From: Bowmanella pacifica
Lineage (GTDB): Bacteria; Pseudomonadota; Gammaproteobacteria; Enterobacterales; Alteromonadaceae
Direction: 5' to 3'
Assembly (NCBI RefSeq): GCF_014645355.1
Contig: NZ_BMLS01000002.1
Location: 62,001 to 126,000 of the forward strand
DNA: 64,000 nt
Under the pieces are notes generated by a model. It worked only from the letters and a program-made list of their open reading frames with translations. It was not told the origin of the DNA and did no database searches. The number at the start of each line of letters is the position of its first letter. The first letter of the stretch is position 1. Both the position numbers and the translations under genes were made by a program. Shown in pieces: positions 55,107 to 63,865 of the stretch.

Positions 55107-56283
55107 AAATAATGCACATTTGCTGTTGTACAGCACCAACAGGAAAGATGACGAGCTGCTGCTCAGCATTTTGAAACAATCTGAGCTGCGCTTTGAAGTG
55201 ACCAACTCCAAACAACAGCTATTAAACAAGCTCAAGGACGGGATCAACAAGCTGATCCTGATTTCCACTCCGAGCCTGGTCAATTCGGTGCGCTTCTATT
55301 ACGAATGCTTGCTGGATATTCCCGATGAAGAACTCTGTCGCCATGCCCTGGTGGTTACCTGCTCGCGTCATGAAGAGCGCCAGGCCTTTAATTACTATCA
55401 AAGTCGCGTCGTTGATGACTACTTGCTAACCCGGCCTTTATACGAGCTACATCGCCCCATAAGCGTGTGCTACGCGCAGTTGGAGCGGTTAGGTGTGAAC
55501 TTACACAAGTCCATCCTGACCACAGAGTTAAATGGCGATTCACCGGCGGTGGCACACAACAGTCTGATTCGAGAAGGTGCAGAGCGCAAATTGAAGTTAC
55601 GCGGTGAGTTTGAAACCCTGATCGCAGAGTTTGATCAAGCCATAGAACTAGCCGATGCGCATCTGAGTAAACAGGAGATCAGTGCCGACGATGTAAAACG
55701 CTTGCAAGGCCTGCTTAAACGCTTACACCAAAGCAGCTTTCGTCCAAGCTTGATAAGACTGCAGCATAAAACCCTGAACCTGCTGAATGCCCTGTTGGAT
55801 AAGCTCACCCATCCCGATGACCCAGCCGACATAGAGAGCAATAGCGCGCCAGAAATTCAGCAGTTATCCGCTCAAACCATCCGGGATGAAGCTCAGGTTT
55901 GCCGAATCTTGTTAGTCGAAGACGATAATGTCAGCGCCATGATGAGCAGACGGCTGATTGAAGGTATGGGATTAAGTTTTGACTGGGCCTCTTCAGGCCG
56001 TCGGGCCCTGGCGTTGCTGCAGGCCAAACCCTTTGACTTAATTCTGATGGATATCAACCTACCAGACACTAACGGTCTACTGATTGCCGACCAATTACCG
56101 CATATGAACTGCATTAACAGCAGCACCGTCGTTGCCATACTTACCGGCATTAAACAAAAACATATGGTGCAAAGGGCGGCCAAAGTGGGGGCAAAGCACT
56201 ACCTGATTAAACCATTGCAGCATGAAGTTCTGGCAAAGGTGTGCAGTCGTCATAACTTAAAAATACCGGATGAAACGCCATAA
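55096..56283 (+). CDS. two-receiver-type response regulator with degenerate N-terminal half
   Basis: The start at 55096 (MPGRNNAHLLLYST), inside the HPt gene, gives 395 residues. The first 135 residues have receiver-like strands (HLLLYSTNRKDDELLL, KLILIS, HALVVTC, YLLTRPLYELHRPIS) but no conserved Asp, so this looks like a pseudo-receiver. A helical middle (about 155-250) links to a full receiver (about 268-390; RILLVEDDN, Asp319 in LMDINLPD, LTG, Lys in HYLIKPL). There is no DNA-binding or enzymatic output. With the HPt gene it forms a small relay. Confidence 0.82.
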   Translation: MPGRNNAHLLLYSTNRKDDELLLSILKQSELRFEVTNSKQQLLNKLKDGINKLILISTPSLVNSVRFYYECLLDIPDEELCRHALVVTCSRHEERQAFNYYQSRVVDDYLLTRPLYELHRPISVCYAQLERLGVNLHKSILTTELNGDSPAVAHNSLIREGAERKLKLRGEFETLIAEFDQAIELADAHLSKQEISADDVKRLQGLLKRLHQSSFRPSLIRLQHKTLNLLNALLDKLTHPDDPADIESNSAPEIQQLSAQTIRDEAQVCRILLVEDDNVSAMMSRRLIEGMGLSFDWASSGRRALALLQAKPFDLILMDINLPDTNGLLIADQLPHMNCINSSTVVAILTGIKQKHMVQRAAKVGAKHYLIKPLQHEVLAKVCSRHNLKIPDETP

Positions 56284-56605
56284 GAGGGAATCAAAGCTTA
56301 GAAGGAGGGGGCCAAAAAGGCCCCCAATCAGGGAAACAATACATATGTTTTAAAATATGTACAGGTTGGTTCACTACGCCAACAGGTGGAGTGTAACTAG
56401 GTTATATGACGAAATAAGTGGCTATGTGACGAAATGCCCGAATTGAAGGACAAAAACCAAAGAATATGAGATATCGGGCAAAATTCAGCCGTCAAAAATC
56501 GAGATTTGAGGAAATAAATCTACTTTTGTAGAAAATTCATACGGATATAGGGCAACAAAAAAGGGCCTTCTCGGGCCCTTTTTGAAACTTAGCAACAACA
56601 CATGA
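56284..56605. other. gene-free interval with one loop-type hairpin and one terminator
   Basis: No gene was found in about 320 bp. A strong hairpin GGGGGCC-aaaaa-GGCCCCC (56307-56325) follows the receiver gene; it lacks a T-run and may be a 3'-end stabiliser. A bidirectional terminator (56558-56583) lies before the next, convergent gene. Confidence 0.7.
56558..56583. terminator. bidirectional Rho-independent terminator
   Basis: AAAAAGGGCC (56558-56567) pairs with GGCCCTTTTT (56574-56583) around a six-base loop, giving T-runs on both strands. Confidence 0.88.
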
Positions 56606-56935
56606 TCAGATGATGCTGTCCTGGTGGATACGGATAAAGAGTTCAGTCCCCACCTTGCTATAGTCAATTTTGTATTCTTTACCATTCAGTGTCTGGATAA
56701 ACAGCAGAATTTTCTCTTCACCGAAAAAATCTCCCAGAGTCACATCCAACAACTCCATATCCATCAGTTTGGCGTCGCGTTTACTCTCAGGCACATTACC
56801 AGTGTATTCTTTGATGCCCTTGTGCGTGACCAAAATAGGCGGATTGTCATCGCCATTGAGAACCAGCAAGTCAAACTTGCGTAACTTGTGAATGATGGTA
56901 TTACGACCACTCAGCAAATAAGGCTTTTCAGTCAT
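56606..56935 (-). CDS. hypothetical small cytoplasmic protein
   Basis: The ATG at 56935 has a GAGG ribosome site and gives 109 residues (MTEKPYLLSGRNTIIHKLRK...). Residues 10-80 have a DNA-binding-like basic stretch followed by beta strands (DNPPILVTHKGIKEYTGNVPESK, LMDMELLDVTLGDFF); the C-terminal part is beta-rich (EKILLFIQTLNGKEYKIDYSKV). No family was recognised. A terminator follows directly, and the gene stands alone between unrelated neighbours. Confidence 0.6.
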   Translation of the reverse strand: MTEKPYLLSGRNTIIHKLRKFDLLVLNGDDNPPILVTHKGIKEYTGNVPESKRDAKLMDMELLDVTLGDFFGEEKILLFIQTLNGKEYKIDYSKVGTELFIRIHQDSII

Positions 56936-57085
56936 GTTCGTCCTCGTAGCAACTGACGTTATTGTTATACTATGGGCTTGGTAATTGGCCAAAAGATATC
57001 AGAGTTTTCCTTGCTGCGCACCCCATAATTACCGCACTTTCGCTAGAAAAAACCGGGTATTAGCCTGGTGCCAGCTATACAACAA

Positions 57086-58171
57086 TCATGGCTGGCCATG
57101 ATCAGGATTATTCAGAAAGCCCTCATCGGTCAGACTGTGTAAAAACGCCAGTAGATCCTGTTTCTGCTCTTGGCTAAGCGAAAAGCCCTTAACAAACACA
57201 CTTTTATGTGGATTTTGCCTCCCGCTGGTGCGCCCCCCCGCGGCGTACAAATCAATCACCTCTGACAAGGTTGCCACGCTGCCATCGTGCATATAAGGCG
57301 CAGAGCGCGCAACATTTCGCAGGGTCGGAGCGCGAAAAAGTCCCATGTCGGTGCTTCGTCCGGTCACCTCATACAACCCCTGGTCAGACTTAGGATAAGC
57401 GCCCTTGCCGTCTTCATTGTACAAACCTGTGTTGTGAAAAGGCTGTATTAACAAGGCTTGTTCGGCATGGCGACTCGATTGGCTGAAATTAAACCCACCG
57501 TGACAATGATGGCATTCCAACTGCTCGGAAAAAAACAGTGCCATCCCGCGCTTGGCAGACTCAGACAACGCATTGTCCTGCATCTGATAGGCATAGCGGT
57601 CGAACGGACTATCAAAAGACACCAGGCTGCGTACAAAGCTGGCCAGCGCGTTGATAATACGCACAAAGGTCACCTCAGCATCGCCAAAAGCCGCCTTGAA
57701 CAAAGGCGCATAGTCTTGGCCGGCAAATCGTGCCAATACCTCTTCATCATGGCTGTTCAGGCCCAGTTCGACGGGATGCTCACCAAACAAGGGGATCAAC
57801 AGTTGCTGTTCTAAACGCGTTAGTTTGGGGTTCGCCCAGGTCAGGTTAGACAGATAGGCAACATTGACCAAAGCCGGGCTGTTACGTCGGTGTAATTGGC
57901 CGGTACTGCCCACCGCCACGGCGCTGGGCTGGGCAAAGGCAAAGGCCTGCTGATGACAACTGGCACAAGCCTGGCCCTGATTAGCTGACAACTTGGTGTC
58001 GTAAAACAAGGCGCGTCCCAATGCGACTTTGGCGTTGGACATTGGATTGTCGGCAGGTACATCAGGTACAGGGAAACCGGCTGGTAAGTTCCATTGATAA
58101 ACTTGCTCGGCAGGAGAGCAGGCCCAAAGGGTCAGTAGCAGGGCCGGAATTAGCGCCGCTGCCGCCCGCAC
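57086..58171 (-). CDS. mbnH: MbnH-like diheme enzyme (MauG/cytochrome c peroxidase family)
   Basis: The 361-residue protein starts with GTG at once after the stop of the MbnP-like gene (TAA then GTG). A lipoprotein or Sec signal precedes Cys18 (LLTLWACSP). Two c-type haem motifs are present: CASCH (69-73) and CHHCH (220-224). This gives the two-domain diheme build of bacterial cytochrome c peroxidase and MauG, and the partner assigns it to MbnH. In methanotrophs MbnH oxidises a Trp of MbnP to kynurenine to build a copper site, so the same role is likely here. No methanobactin precursor gene is in the window. Confidence 0.82.
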   Translation of the reverse strand: MRAAAALIPALLLTLWACSPAEQVYQWNLPAGFPVPDVPADNPMSNAKVALGRALFYDTKLSANQGQACASCHQQAFAFAQPSAVAVGSTGQLHRRNSPALVNVAYLSNLTWANPKLTRLEQQLLIPLFGEHPVELGLNSHDEEVLARFAGQDYAPLFKAAFGDAEVTFVRIINALASFVRSLVSFDSPFDRYAYQMQDNALSESAKRGMALFFSEQLECHHCHGGFNFSQSSRHAEQALLIQPFHNTGLYNEDGKGAYPKSDQGLYEVTGRSTDMGLFRAPTLRNVARSAPYMHDGSVATLSEVIDLYAAGGRTSGRQNPHKSVFVKGFSLSQEQKQDLLAFLHSLTDEGFLNNPDHGQP

Positions 58172-58921
58172 TTATATCCACTCAATAACGGCTTGCCGCA
58201 AATTCCCCAACAATTGCTCGCAAGTGGCACTTTCGTCCGGATGAAAAGTACAGCTGTTTTCCTGACCGACCCGAATACCTTCCAGCAACCGGTCAATATG
58301 AAACACCAGCGTTTGCGCCTTGCCTTTCGGGCGCTTGAGGTTAAACACCAGTAAATTAGGGTGTTCGCACGCTTCGGACGGTGCGCGCATGGCAGAATCG
58401 GCCTCACACCCCGTACTGCCGAGGTGGAATGCCCAACTGTCCGCCACCGACTTTAATTCAATACGGGCAAACTTATGGCCGCTTTGCCAGGTCCAGAACA
58501 TGCTCGACAAATTGAGCGGCGAAGGCTGCGCTAAGGGGTTCTGGTGATTTTGTGCAAAAGGGATCCCCAGCACAACTTGCAGCTCAGAGACATCGTCTAA
58601 ATCCACATCGCTATCAAAGATCACTTTGTGGTTACCTGCCATCTCTCCATCCTGCCAACACTCGCGCTGCTCGATAGATACCAGTACGGTCTCGCTGGTT
58701 TGCCATTTATTATTAACCAGAGGCAATGGATTACCGTCTTGGTCGCGCCAGTCGCTGAGGTAAAACTTCGAGTGCTCCAGATACCAGGGTGAGCCTTGTA
58801 AACTCAAGGCCGTGCCACAGGGCAGTGCCCTGCCGTCAAAGCGCAGTTCCACCTGGAGTTTGTGGGACGGCATAAAGTAGCCACACCCGGATAGCAAAAG
58901 AAGGCCACACAGCCAAAGCAT
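58172..58921 (-). CDS. mbnP: MbnP-like four-Cys copper-binding lipoprotein
   Basis: A lipobox Cys (LLLLSGC, position 13) precedes a beta-sandwich domain. The MbnP features are LEHSKFYLSDWRDQDGNPL, FDSDVDLDDVSELQVVLGIPF, PSPLNLSSMFWTWQSGHKF and ACEHPNLLVFNL. Four Cys (35, 88, 172, 185) follow the 'metallo-mystery pair four-Cys' pattern; two more lie near the end (224, 234). Trp143 and Trp145 in FWTWQSGHKF are candidates for oxidation to kynurenine. The longer frame to 58990 is open, but it would leave only 23 bp to the divergent gene and a long odd N-terminus, so I use the ATG at 58921. Confidence 0.82.
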   Translation of the reverse strand: MLWLCGLLLLSGCGYFMPSHKLQVELRFDGRALPCGTALSLQGSPWYLEHSKFYLSDWRDQDGNPLPLVNNKWQTSETVLVSIEQRECWQDGEMAGNHKVIFDSDVDLDDVSELQVVLGIPFAQNHQNPLAQPSPLNLSSMFWTWQSGHKFARIELKSVADSWAFHLGSTGCEADSAMRAPSEACEHPNLLVFNLKRPKGKAQTLVFHIDRLLEGIRVGQENSCTFHPDESATCEQLLGNLRQAVIEWI

Positions 58922-59013
58922 AAAAAGCCCAGGGGAAGATTTTAAAGGCTGAAAAAATGCTGCTATGTTTGCCACAGGATTAAATGTCATATTGCTATTT
59001 TTATTAAGGTTTC

Positions 59014-61719
59014 ATGATGCGGCTACGGCTTTTGCCTATGATGCTGGTTTCGGCGCTACTCAGTCAAGGCGCTTTGAGCCATAGTGAACACGATAAAGCC
59101 AGATTTGTGGCCGCAGATGGTCAGGATCTGGGCGTATGTGACAATCGGCTGCGCCCTTGCCGGACTATCGCCTACGCCGTCAGCCGCGCCAATAAAGGTG
59201 ACAAGGTACTGGTGGCAACAGGACATTACAGTGCAGCGTCCGAACAAGAATTATTAGCGCTACTGGGTAATTTAGTGCCGGTTCTAGGCGGATACAGTCG
59301 TATCGACTTGTATCAAACCCAGGCGCCCGACAGCCATACCACCTTTGTGAGCGGCATTCCCCCCGAGTATTTACAACGCCTTTCCCAACAGGGCTTTATG
59401 CCGATACAAGACCGCCACACCGGCCCATCAGATGAATTTAAGCAAGGTTTGCATAAGGTGCAGGCGCTCAACCAACAACAATCAGCCCAGCTATGTGAAG
59501 ATGGCCTGGCGGGCACTTTCAGCTGTCACAATATCGATCTGGTGGGTCACCTTCCGCTCAGCGCACTGAATAATCCCTCCTCGGCAAACGATATCTGGGG
59601 ACATATTGATTTAAACACCGGTACAGAATACGCCCTGATTGGTTTATCTAATGGCGTAGCGGTGGTTAGCCTGGCCGATCCGGCTAACCCCGCTTTGGTT
59701 GGGCATATTGCCGGGCAATCCACATTGTGGCGGGATATCAAGGTGTACCAATACTTTGATCCCCAACTTGGCGTTTGGCAGGCTTATGCCTATGCCACCG
59801 CAGATGCCGTTTCTGAGGGCCTTAGCATTATTGACCTGAATCAGTTGCCCACTCAGGTAAGCCTGGTCAAGCGCCAGACACTGCATGGCGGCGCGCATAA
59901 TCTGTATATCAGTAATGTGGACTATAGCCTGAATATTCCCCTTTCTGGGCACAAGCCGCTGGTCAATATCAGCGGTGCCGACAATCGCTTCGGTTCGCTG
60001 CATGGTTACAGTCTGGCCAACCCCACTAATCTTAGCCTGCATTACGCCAGCCCCGCAGCAGCGCGCACAGACTATAGCCATGACGCTGCTTCTCTTGTCA
60101 TCAACGACCAAAGAGCGGCCAGTCAGTGTCAGCCCGATGCGTTAGGCTGCCTGATACTGCTGGACTTTAATGAACAAGAATTCAGGCTCTGGCAACAACA
60201 CAATCAGCAAAGTGAACAGCTCAGCACCACTACTTATGCCGATGCTGAATACGTACACTCAGGGTGGTGGAGTGAAGATAAAGGCTACATTATGGTGCAT
60301 GATGAGCTGGATGAGTCCAGGTTGGGCCTGAACACCACGTTGCGCATTTTTGAGATCAGCGATCTCAGTGCACCGCAGCTTGTCGGCACCTGGACAGGTC
60401 CCACCCAGGCTATTGACCATAATGGTTTTGTGCGCGGCAATCGCTACTATATGTCTAATTACGAACGCGGACTTACCGTACTGGATATCAGCGATCCTAC
60501 TCAGCCTACCCAAGCTGGCTTTTTTGATACCTACCCTGCCAGCGACCAAACCACCTTCAATGGTGCCTGGGGCGTTTATCCTTTTTTGCCCAGTGGCCTG
60601 ATTCTGGTCAGCGATATCAATAGCGGCCTGTATATCTTGCGAGACAATACCCGCCAAAGCCCGCTGGCCAGCATCAGCTTAAGCCAGGCCCGCATTAGCA
60701 CCGAAGAAGGGAAGGACCTGCTCCTCGAGGTAACACCACAACGCACCGCCCCGGGCCTTATCGAGGTGGCTTACGAAACCTTGGCTGGCTCCGCCACCGC
60801 TGCTGACTTCGTTGAGACATCAGGACGTCTCAGTTGGTCAGGTGAAGAACAGAGCGCTCGCACTATTACCTTACAAATCCTATCGGACAGCCTGGACAAT
60901 GAACCCACCGAAAGCTTTTTTGTGCGCTTATTCGACCCGCGCAACGGGGCCACCCTAGGGCAAACCAGCCTGAGCAGAATCGACATTGCCGGAAAAAAAC
61001 CGCCCGGCGTGATTGCCTTTAGTCAAAGTGCCATCAGCCTGCGGGAAAACCAGCCCGCGTACACAGTACAGGTACAACGTATTGGCGGGCAAAGCGGCGA
61101 GCTTGCTGTGAGCTATCATTTGCTCAGCCAAACCGCCACAGTAGGTGAAGATATCCAAGCCGTGAACACTACCCTCACCTGGCCCGACGGCGATAAGCGC
61201 ATCAGGGAAATCAGCCTGCAACCGCTAGACGACAGTCTCCATGAAGCCAGTGAAACACTGCAACTGGTTTTGCAAGCACAAGGGGACACAATACTGGGAC
61301 AGCCCGCCAGTTTAACTATAACCTTGTTAGACGATGACAGTAATCAGGCCCCCGTTGTTAATGCGGGGGGCGATCGCCAGGTTAACACCCGCGCTCAAGT
61401 CAACCTGCGCGACGCCAGCGCGTCTGATGATCAGGACGGCCTCAGCTACACCTGGCAGCAAGTCAGCGGCCCAAACATAGCGCTTAGCAGCAATGGGGTG
61501 CTCACCGCCTTTGTTGCCCCGGCCACAGCCGGACAAGTTATCCTGCAACTAACCGCCACCGACATTTTTGGCCTTAGCAGCAGCGACCAAATCACTATTC
61601 AGGTAGTCGCCCCGGTCGCCAGCCCCCCAGCCGACAATGGCGGTGGCGGCGGCGCGACCTATTGGCTGCTTTTATACCTGGTTATCTGTTTGGTACTGGA
61701 TAAGCGGCGCAGAATCTAG
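59014..61719 (+). CDS. choice-of-anchor B/LVIVD-repeat protein with Calx-beta domains and GlyGly-CTERM tail
   Basis: The 901-residue secreted protein has a Sec signal (VSALLSQGALS). A long N-terminal part has LVIVD-like beta-propeller repeats (LIGLSNGVAVVSLADPANPAL, GLTVLDISDPTQPTQ). Two Calx-beta domains follow (about 555-650 and 670-765; LSQARISTEEGKDLLLEV, FSQSAISLRENQPAYTV), each with the VEVxYxT/LSxxAT core. A PKD/Ig-like domain spans about 770-865 (ASDDQDGLSYTWQQVSGPNIAL). The end is NGGGGGATYWLLLYLVI...KRRRI, a GlyGly-CTERM tail for rhombosortase processing. It is divergent from the MbnP/MbnH pair, which often has such a partner, hinting at joint function. Confidence 0.82.
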   Translation: MMRLRLLPMMLVSALLSQGALSHSEHDKARFVAADGQDLGVCDNRLRPCRTIAYAVSRANKGDKVLVATGHYSAASEQELLALLGNLVPVLGGYSRIDLYQTQAPDSHTTFVSGIPPEYLQRLSQQGFMPIQDRHTGPSDEFKQGLHKVQALNQQQSAQLCEDGLAGTFSCHNIDLVGHLPLSALNNPSSANDIWGHIDLNTGTEYALIGLSNGVAVVSLADPANPALVGHIAGQSTLWRDIKVYQYFDPQLGVWQAYAYATADAVSEGLSIIDLNQLPTQVSLVKRQTLHGGAHNLYISNVDYSLNIPLSGHKPLVNISGADNRFGSLHGYSLANPTNLSLHYASPAAARTDYSHDAASLVINDQRAASQCQPDALGCLILLDFNEQEFRLWQQHNQQSEQLSTTTYADAEYVHSGWWSEDKGYIMVHDELDESRLGLNTTLRIFEISDLSAPQLVGTWTGPTQAIDHNGFVRGNRYYMSNYERGLTVLDISDPTQPTQAGFFDTYPASDQTTFNGAWGVYPFLPSGLILVSDINSGLYILRDNTRQSPLASISLSQARISTEEGKDLLLEVTPQRTAPGLIEVAYETLAGSATAADFVETSGRLSWSGEEQSARTITLQILSDSLDNEPTESFFVRLFDPRNGATLGQTSLSRIDIAGKKPPGVIAFSQSAISLRENQPAYTVQVQRIGGQSGELAVSYHLLSQTATVGEDIQAVNTTLTWPDGDKRIREISLQPLDDSLHEASETLQLVLQAQGDTILGQPASLTITLLDDDSNQAPVVNAGGDRQVNTRAQVNLRDASASDDQDGLSYTWQQVSGPNIALSSNGVLTAFVAPATAGQVILQLTATDIFGLSSSDQITIQVVAPVASPPADNGGGGGATYWLLLYLVICLVLDKRRRI

Positions 61720-61760
61720 TAGGTTTCGCGTCCGCATTCGCTTCTCACCAAGGAATATCT

Positions 61761-63173
61761 GTGAAAAAAGGACTCATATTGAGTATGGCGGCCATTGCCG
61801 TTGCTGCCGCTGTCGTCTCCCCCTACTTTATTGGCCAGCACGTAGAACAAGTAGTGCAACAGCAGGTTGAACAACTCAATCAGCAAGCAGGTTACCGCGC
61901 CAGCATCACTGAATATCAGGGAAGCTGGTTCAAGTCATCGGCCACTATTGCCGTTCAGTTTGATATAGCACAGTTGGACCCGGCCGCCGCAGCAGATATG
62001 CCGGAGTTTCCCCCTCTCAGCATTAACCTGGCCATCAAACACGGGCCGGTGCTGTTTTCATCCCAGGGGCTGATAGGTCTGGCGGCCTGGCAGGCAGATA
62101 TGGAAGCAGATAGTCTGCGCAAGCACTTAACCTGGGCTGAAGACCAACCCCTTTATCAGTTGACCGGCGTAACCAGCCTGTTCGGTAGCCATAGCTTCAG
62201 CGACGAAATCCCTGCCCTGCGCTTTCAGGAAAGACAGCATAGCCATATTCAATTCAGCGGTTACCAAGGTGGTGGTGAGATCACCAGCAACCGGATTTAT
62301 TACCAAGGTCATGCCAATAATCTGGTCGGCGAAGAAAACGGTGAAAACCGCCTGACGCTGAAGGATTTGCGCATTGAAATGGACGCCGATGTCAGCGTGA
62401 GCGCCATGATGGAAGGTGGCTTCTATGACAGCCAAACCCGCCTAGTCTTAGACCAGTTGGCCATCAACGTACCGGGCACCGACATTGGCGAAGTGGATGC
62501 CAAGGGCCTGGCCATTGAAGTGCAAACCACACGTAACGCTGATAAAGCCACCGGCGATATGCATATCGCGTATCTGGCCAAGGAACTGAAAGTGGCCGGA
62601 TACCAAAGTAGCGATTTGGCACTTGAGGTACAAATGCAAAACCTCAACGAAGGCGTCATGATGGAGTACCAGAAGCTGGCCCGCTCTGGCGACATGGCCG
62701 ATCCTCAGGCCATGATGGAGTTTGTTGAAGATAACCTGCCCTTCGCACTGGAAGACAGCCCGGCGCTGAATTTATCCAAACTTAGCGGCACTCTGCCCAT
62801 GGGTAAGTTTAGCGGTTATATCAATAGCCAGATAAAAGTCGAAAACGTAGACGATATGTTTGACGGCGAGTGGATGCGCAGCGATTTTTGGCTAAACAAT
62901 CTGCTAGTGGATGCCGAGCTGACAGCCGACAAAGAGGTCTTGTTATTTGTGGCCAAGCAACAAATGCTCGGCCAGATGCAACAGGCTATTGATTTTGGCC
63001 GGTTAGACAAAGAACAGGCAGAACAAATCGCTGAGGAGCAAGCCCCTATGATGCTGGAAATGATTCAGCAACAAGGGATTTTGGTGGAAACCGAGCAAGG
63101 CTACCAAAGCAACTTCAGCCTTAAAGAAGGTGAAGCACTGCTAAATGGCGAGCCTATGCCGCTGCCCCTGTAA
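61761..63173 (+). CDS. YdgA-like DUF945 protein
   Basis: The 470-residue protein has an N-terminal signal-anchor (LILSMAAIAVAAAVVSPYFIGQHVE) and the DUF945 layout: QVEQLNQQAGYRASITEYQGSWFKS, then beta strands with LTGVTSLFGSHSFSDEIP, and a helical C-terminal half (ELKVAGYQSSDLAL, MQQAIDFGRLDKEQAEQIAEEQA). Members are membrane-bound with a large periplasmic part; function is unknown. It follows the choice-of-anchor protein by 42 bp on the same strand and may be co-transcribed. Confidence 0.78.
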   Translation: MKKGLILSMAAIAVAAAVVSPYFIGQHVEQVVQQQVEQLNQQAGYRASITEYQGSWFKSSATIAVQFDIAQLDPAAAADMPEFPPLSINLAIKHGPVLFSSQGLIGLAAWQADMEADSLRKHLTWAEDQPLYQLTGVTSLFGSHSFSDEIPALRFQERQHSHIQFSGYQGGGEITSNRIYYQGHANNLVGEENGENRLTLKDLRIEMDADVSVSAMMEGGFYDSQTRLVLDQLAINVPGTDIGEVDAKGLAIEVQTTRNADKATGDMHIAYLAKELKVAGYQSSDLALEVQMQNLNEGVMMEYQKLARSGDMADPQAMMEFVEDNLPFALEDSPALNLSKLSGTLPMGKFSGYINSQIKVENVDDMFDGEWMRSDFWLNNLLVDAELTADKEVLLFVAKQQMLGQMQQAIDFGRLDKEQAEQIAEEQAPMMLEMIQQQGILVETEQGYQSNFSLKEGEALLNGEPMPLPL

Positions 63174-63399
63174 TCCAAGGCTATCACTAGCAGGGTTAGC
63201 AGCCCTGTTAGTGATATCAGCCAGCCCAAGTCAGCCGCGTCCTTCTATTCCCACCAAAGCAACGCTACATAGCCCCACAGCTGAACAAATATTCGCCTTT
63301 TGGTCCATACAAGCTTTGCAAACTGATGACAGCACTGACAAAACTGCTTATACTGCGCCTCGCTTTTACACCGCAATGGCATAAAACGCACCTCCCAAT

Positions 63400-63450
63400 G
63401 GCCCTATAGCTCAGTTGGTTAGAGCACCCGACTCATAATCACTGGGGCCA
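63400..63450 (+). pseudogene. tRNA-Ile(CAU) pseudogene lacking the T arm
   Basis: The 5' half is intact (GGCCCTATAGCTCAGTTGG, TTAGAGCA, and the anticodon loop CTCATAA with CAT). After ATAATC the sequence jumps to actGGGGCCA, the acceptor end, so the variable and T arms are missing. It shares most 5' bases with the intact copy at 63492. It is probably an internal deletion of a duplicated gene. Confidence 0.75.
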
Positions 63451-63491
63451 AGTAGTAATAGTGGAAAAGTTGGTTTAAGTTGTAAAAATGT

Positions 63492-63568
63492 GGCCCCTTA
63501 GCTCAGTTGGTTAGAGCACACGACTCATAATCGTTAGGTCCCCAGTTCAAGTCTGGGAGGGGCCACCA
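63492..63568 (+). tRNA. ileX: tRNA-Ile(CAU), the AUA-reading isoacceptor
   Basis: The 77-nt sequence has a seven-base acceptor stem (GGCCCCT/AGGGGCC), a D arm (GCTCAGTTGGTTAGAGC), the anticodon loop CTCATAA with CAT, a T arm (CCCCAG-TTCAAGT-CTGGGA) and an encoded CCA end. The overall sequence is close to E. coli ileX, whose CAU anticodon is modified to lysidine by TilS, so it reads AUA. A CAU anticodon alone would also fit tRNA-Met; the acceptor GGCCCC and D arm favour tRNA-Ile2. Confidence 0.85.
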
Positions 63569-63865
63569 CTCCACTAAATCCGCGCTGTTCAGCAGCATCC
63601 TATCTGTAAAATCCCAAGCCTTACCAAGATTGTCGAGTTGTCCAAGCCATGTGGTTCGCACAAAAGCTTGGAACAGGTGCATTTTGCTGTATTTCTGATG
63701 GTAAAGGCGACCACTACAGGCGCGGTATCGCGCATCGTGTAAAAAGTCGTAATAGCGCAGTTCACGCTTAAAGTCTTTCAACAAAGACTGTATGCATTTA
63801 CAGAGGTTCTTGCTTAAGGCACACTAACGTTTGTGAAACGAAAAGTGGTAAATGCGGAGCTAAGC

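Noticed and set aside
57086-61719. Search for a methanobactin precursor gene near the MbnP/MbnH pair
   Set aside because: No short Cys-rich frame with the precursor pattern and no mbnB or mbnC gene was seen in either direction.
63503-63784. Open frame on the minus strand running into the tRNA gene
   Set aside because: Its last 20 or so residues are the antisense translation of the tRNA (a well-known artefact), and the rest has no ribosome site and no family features.
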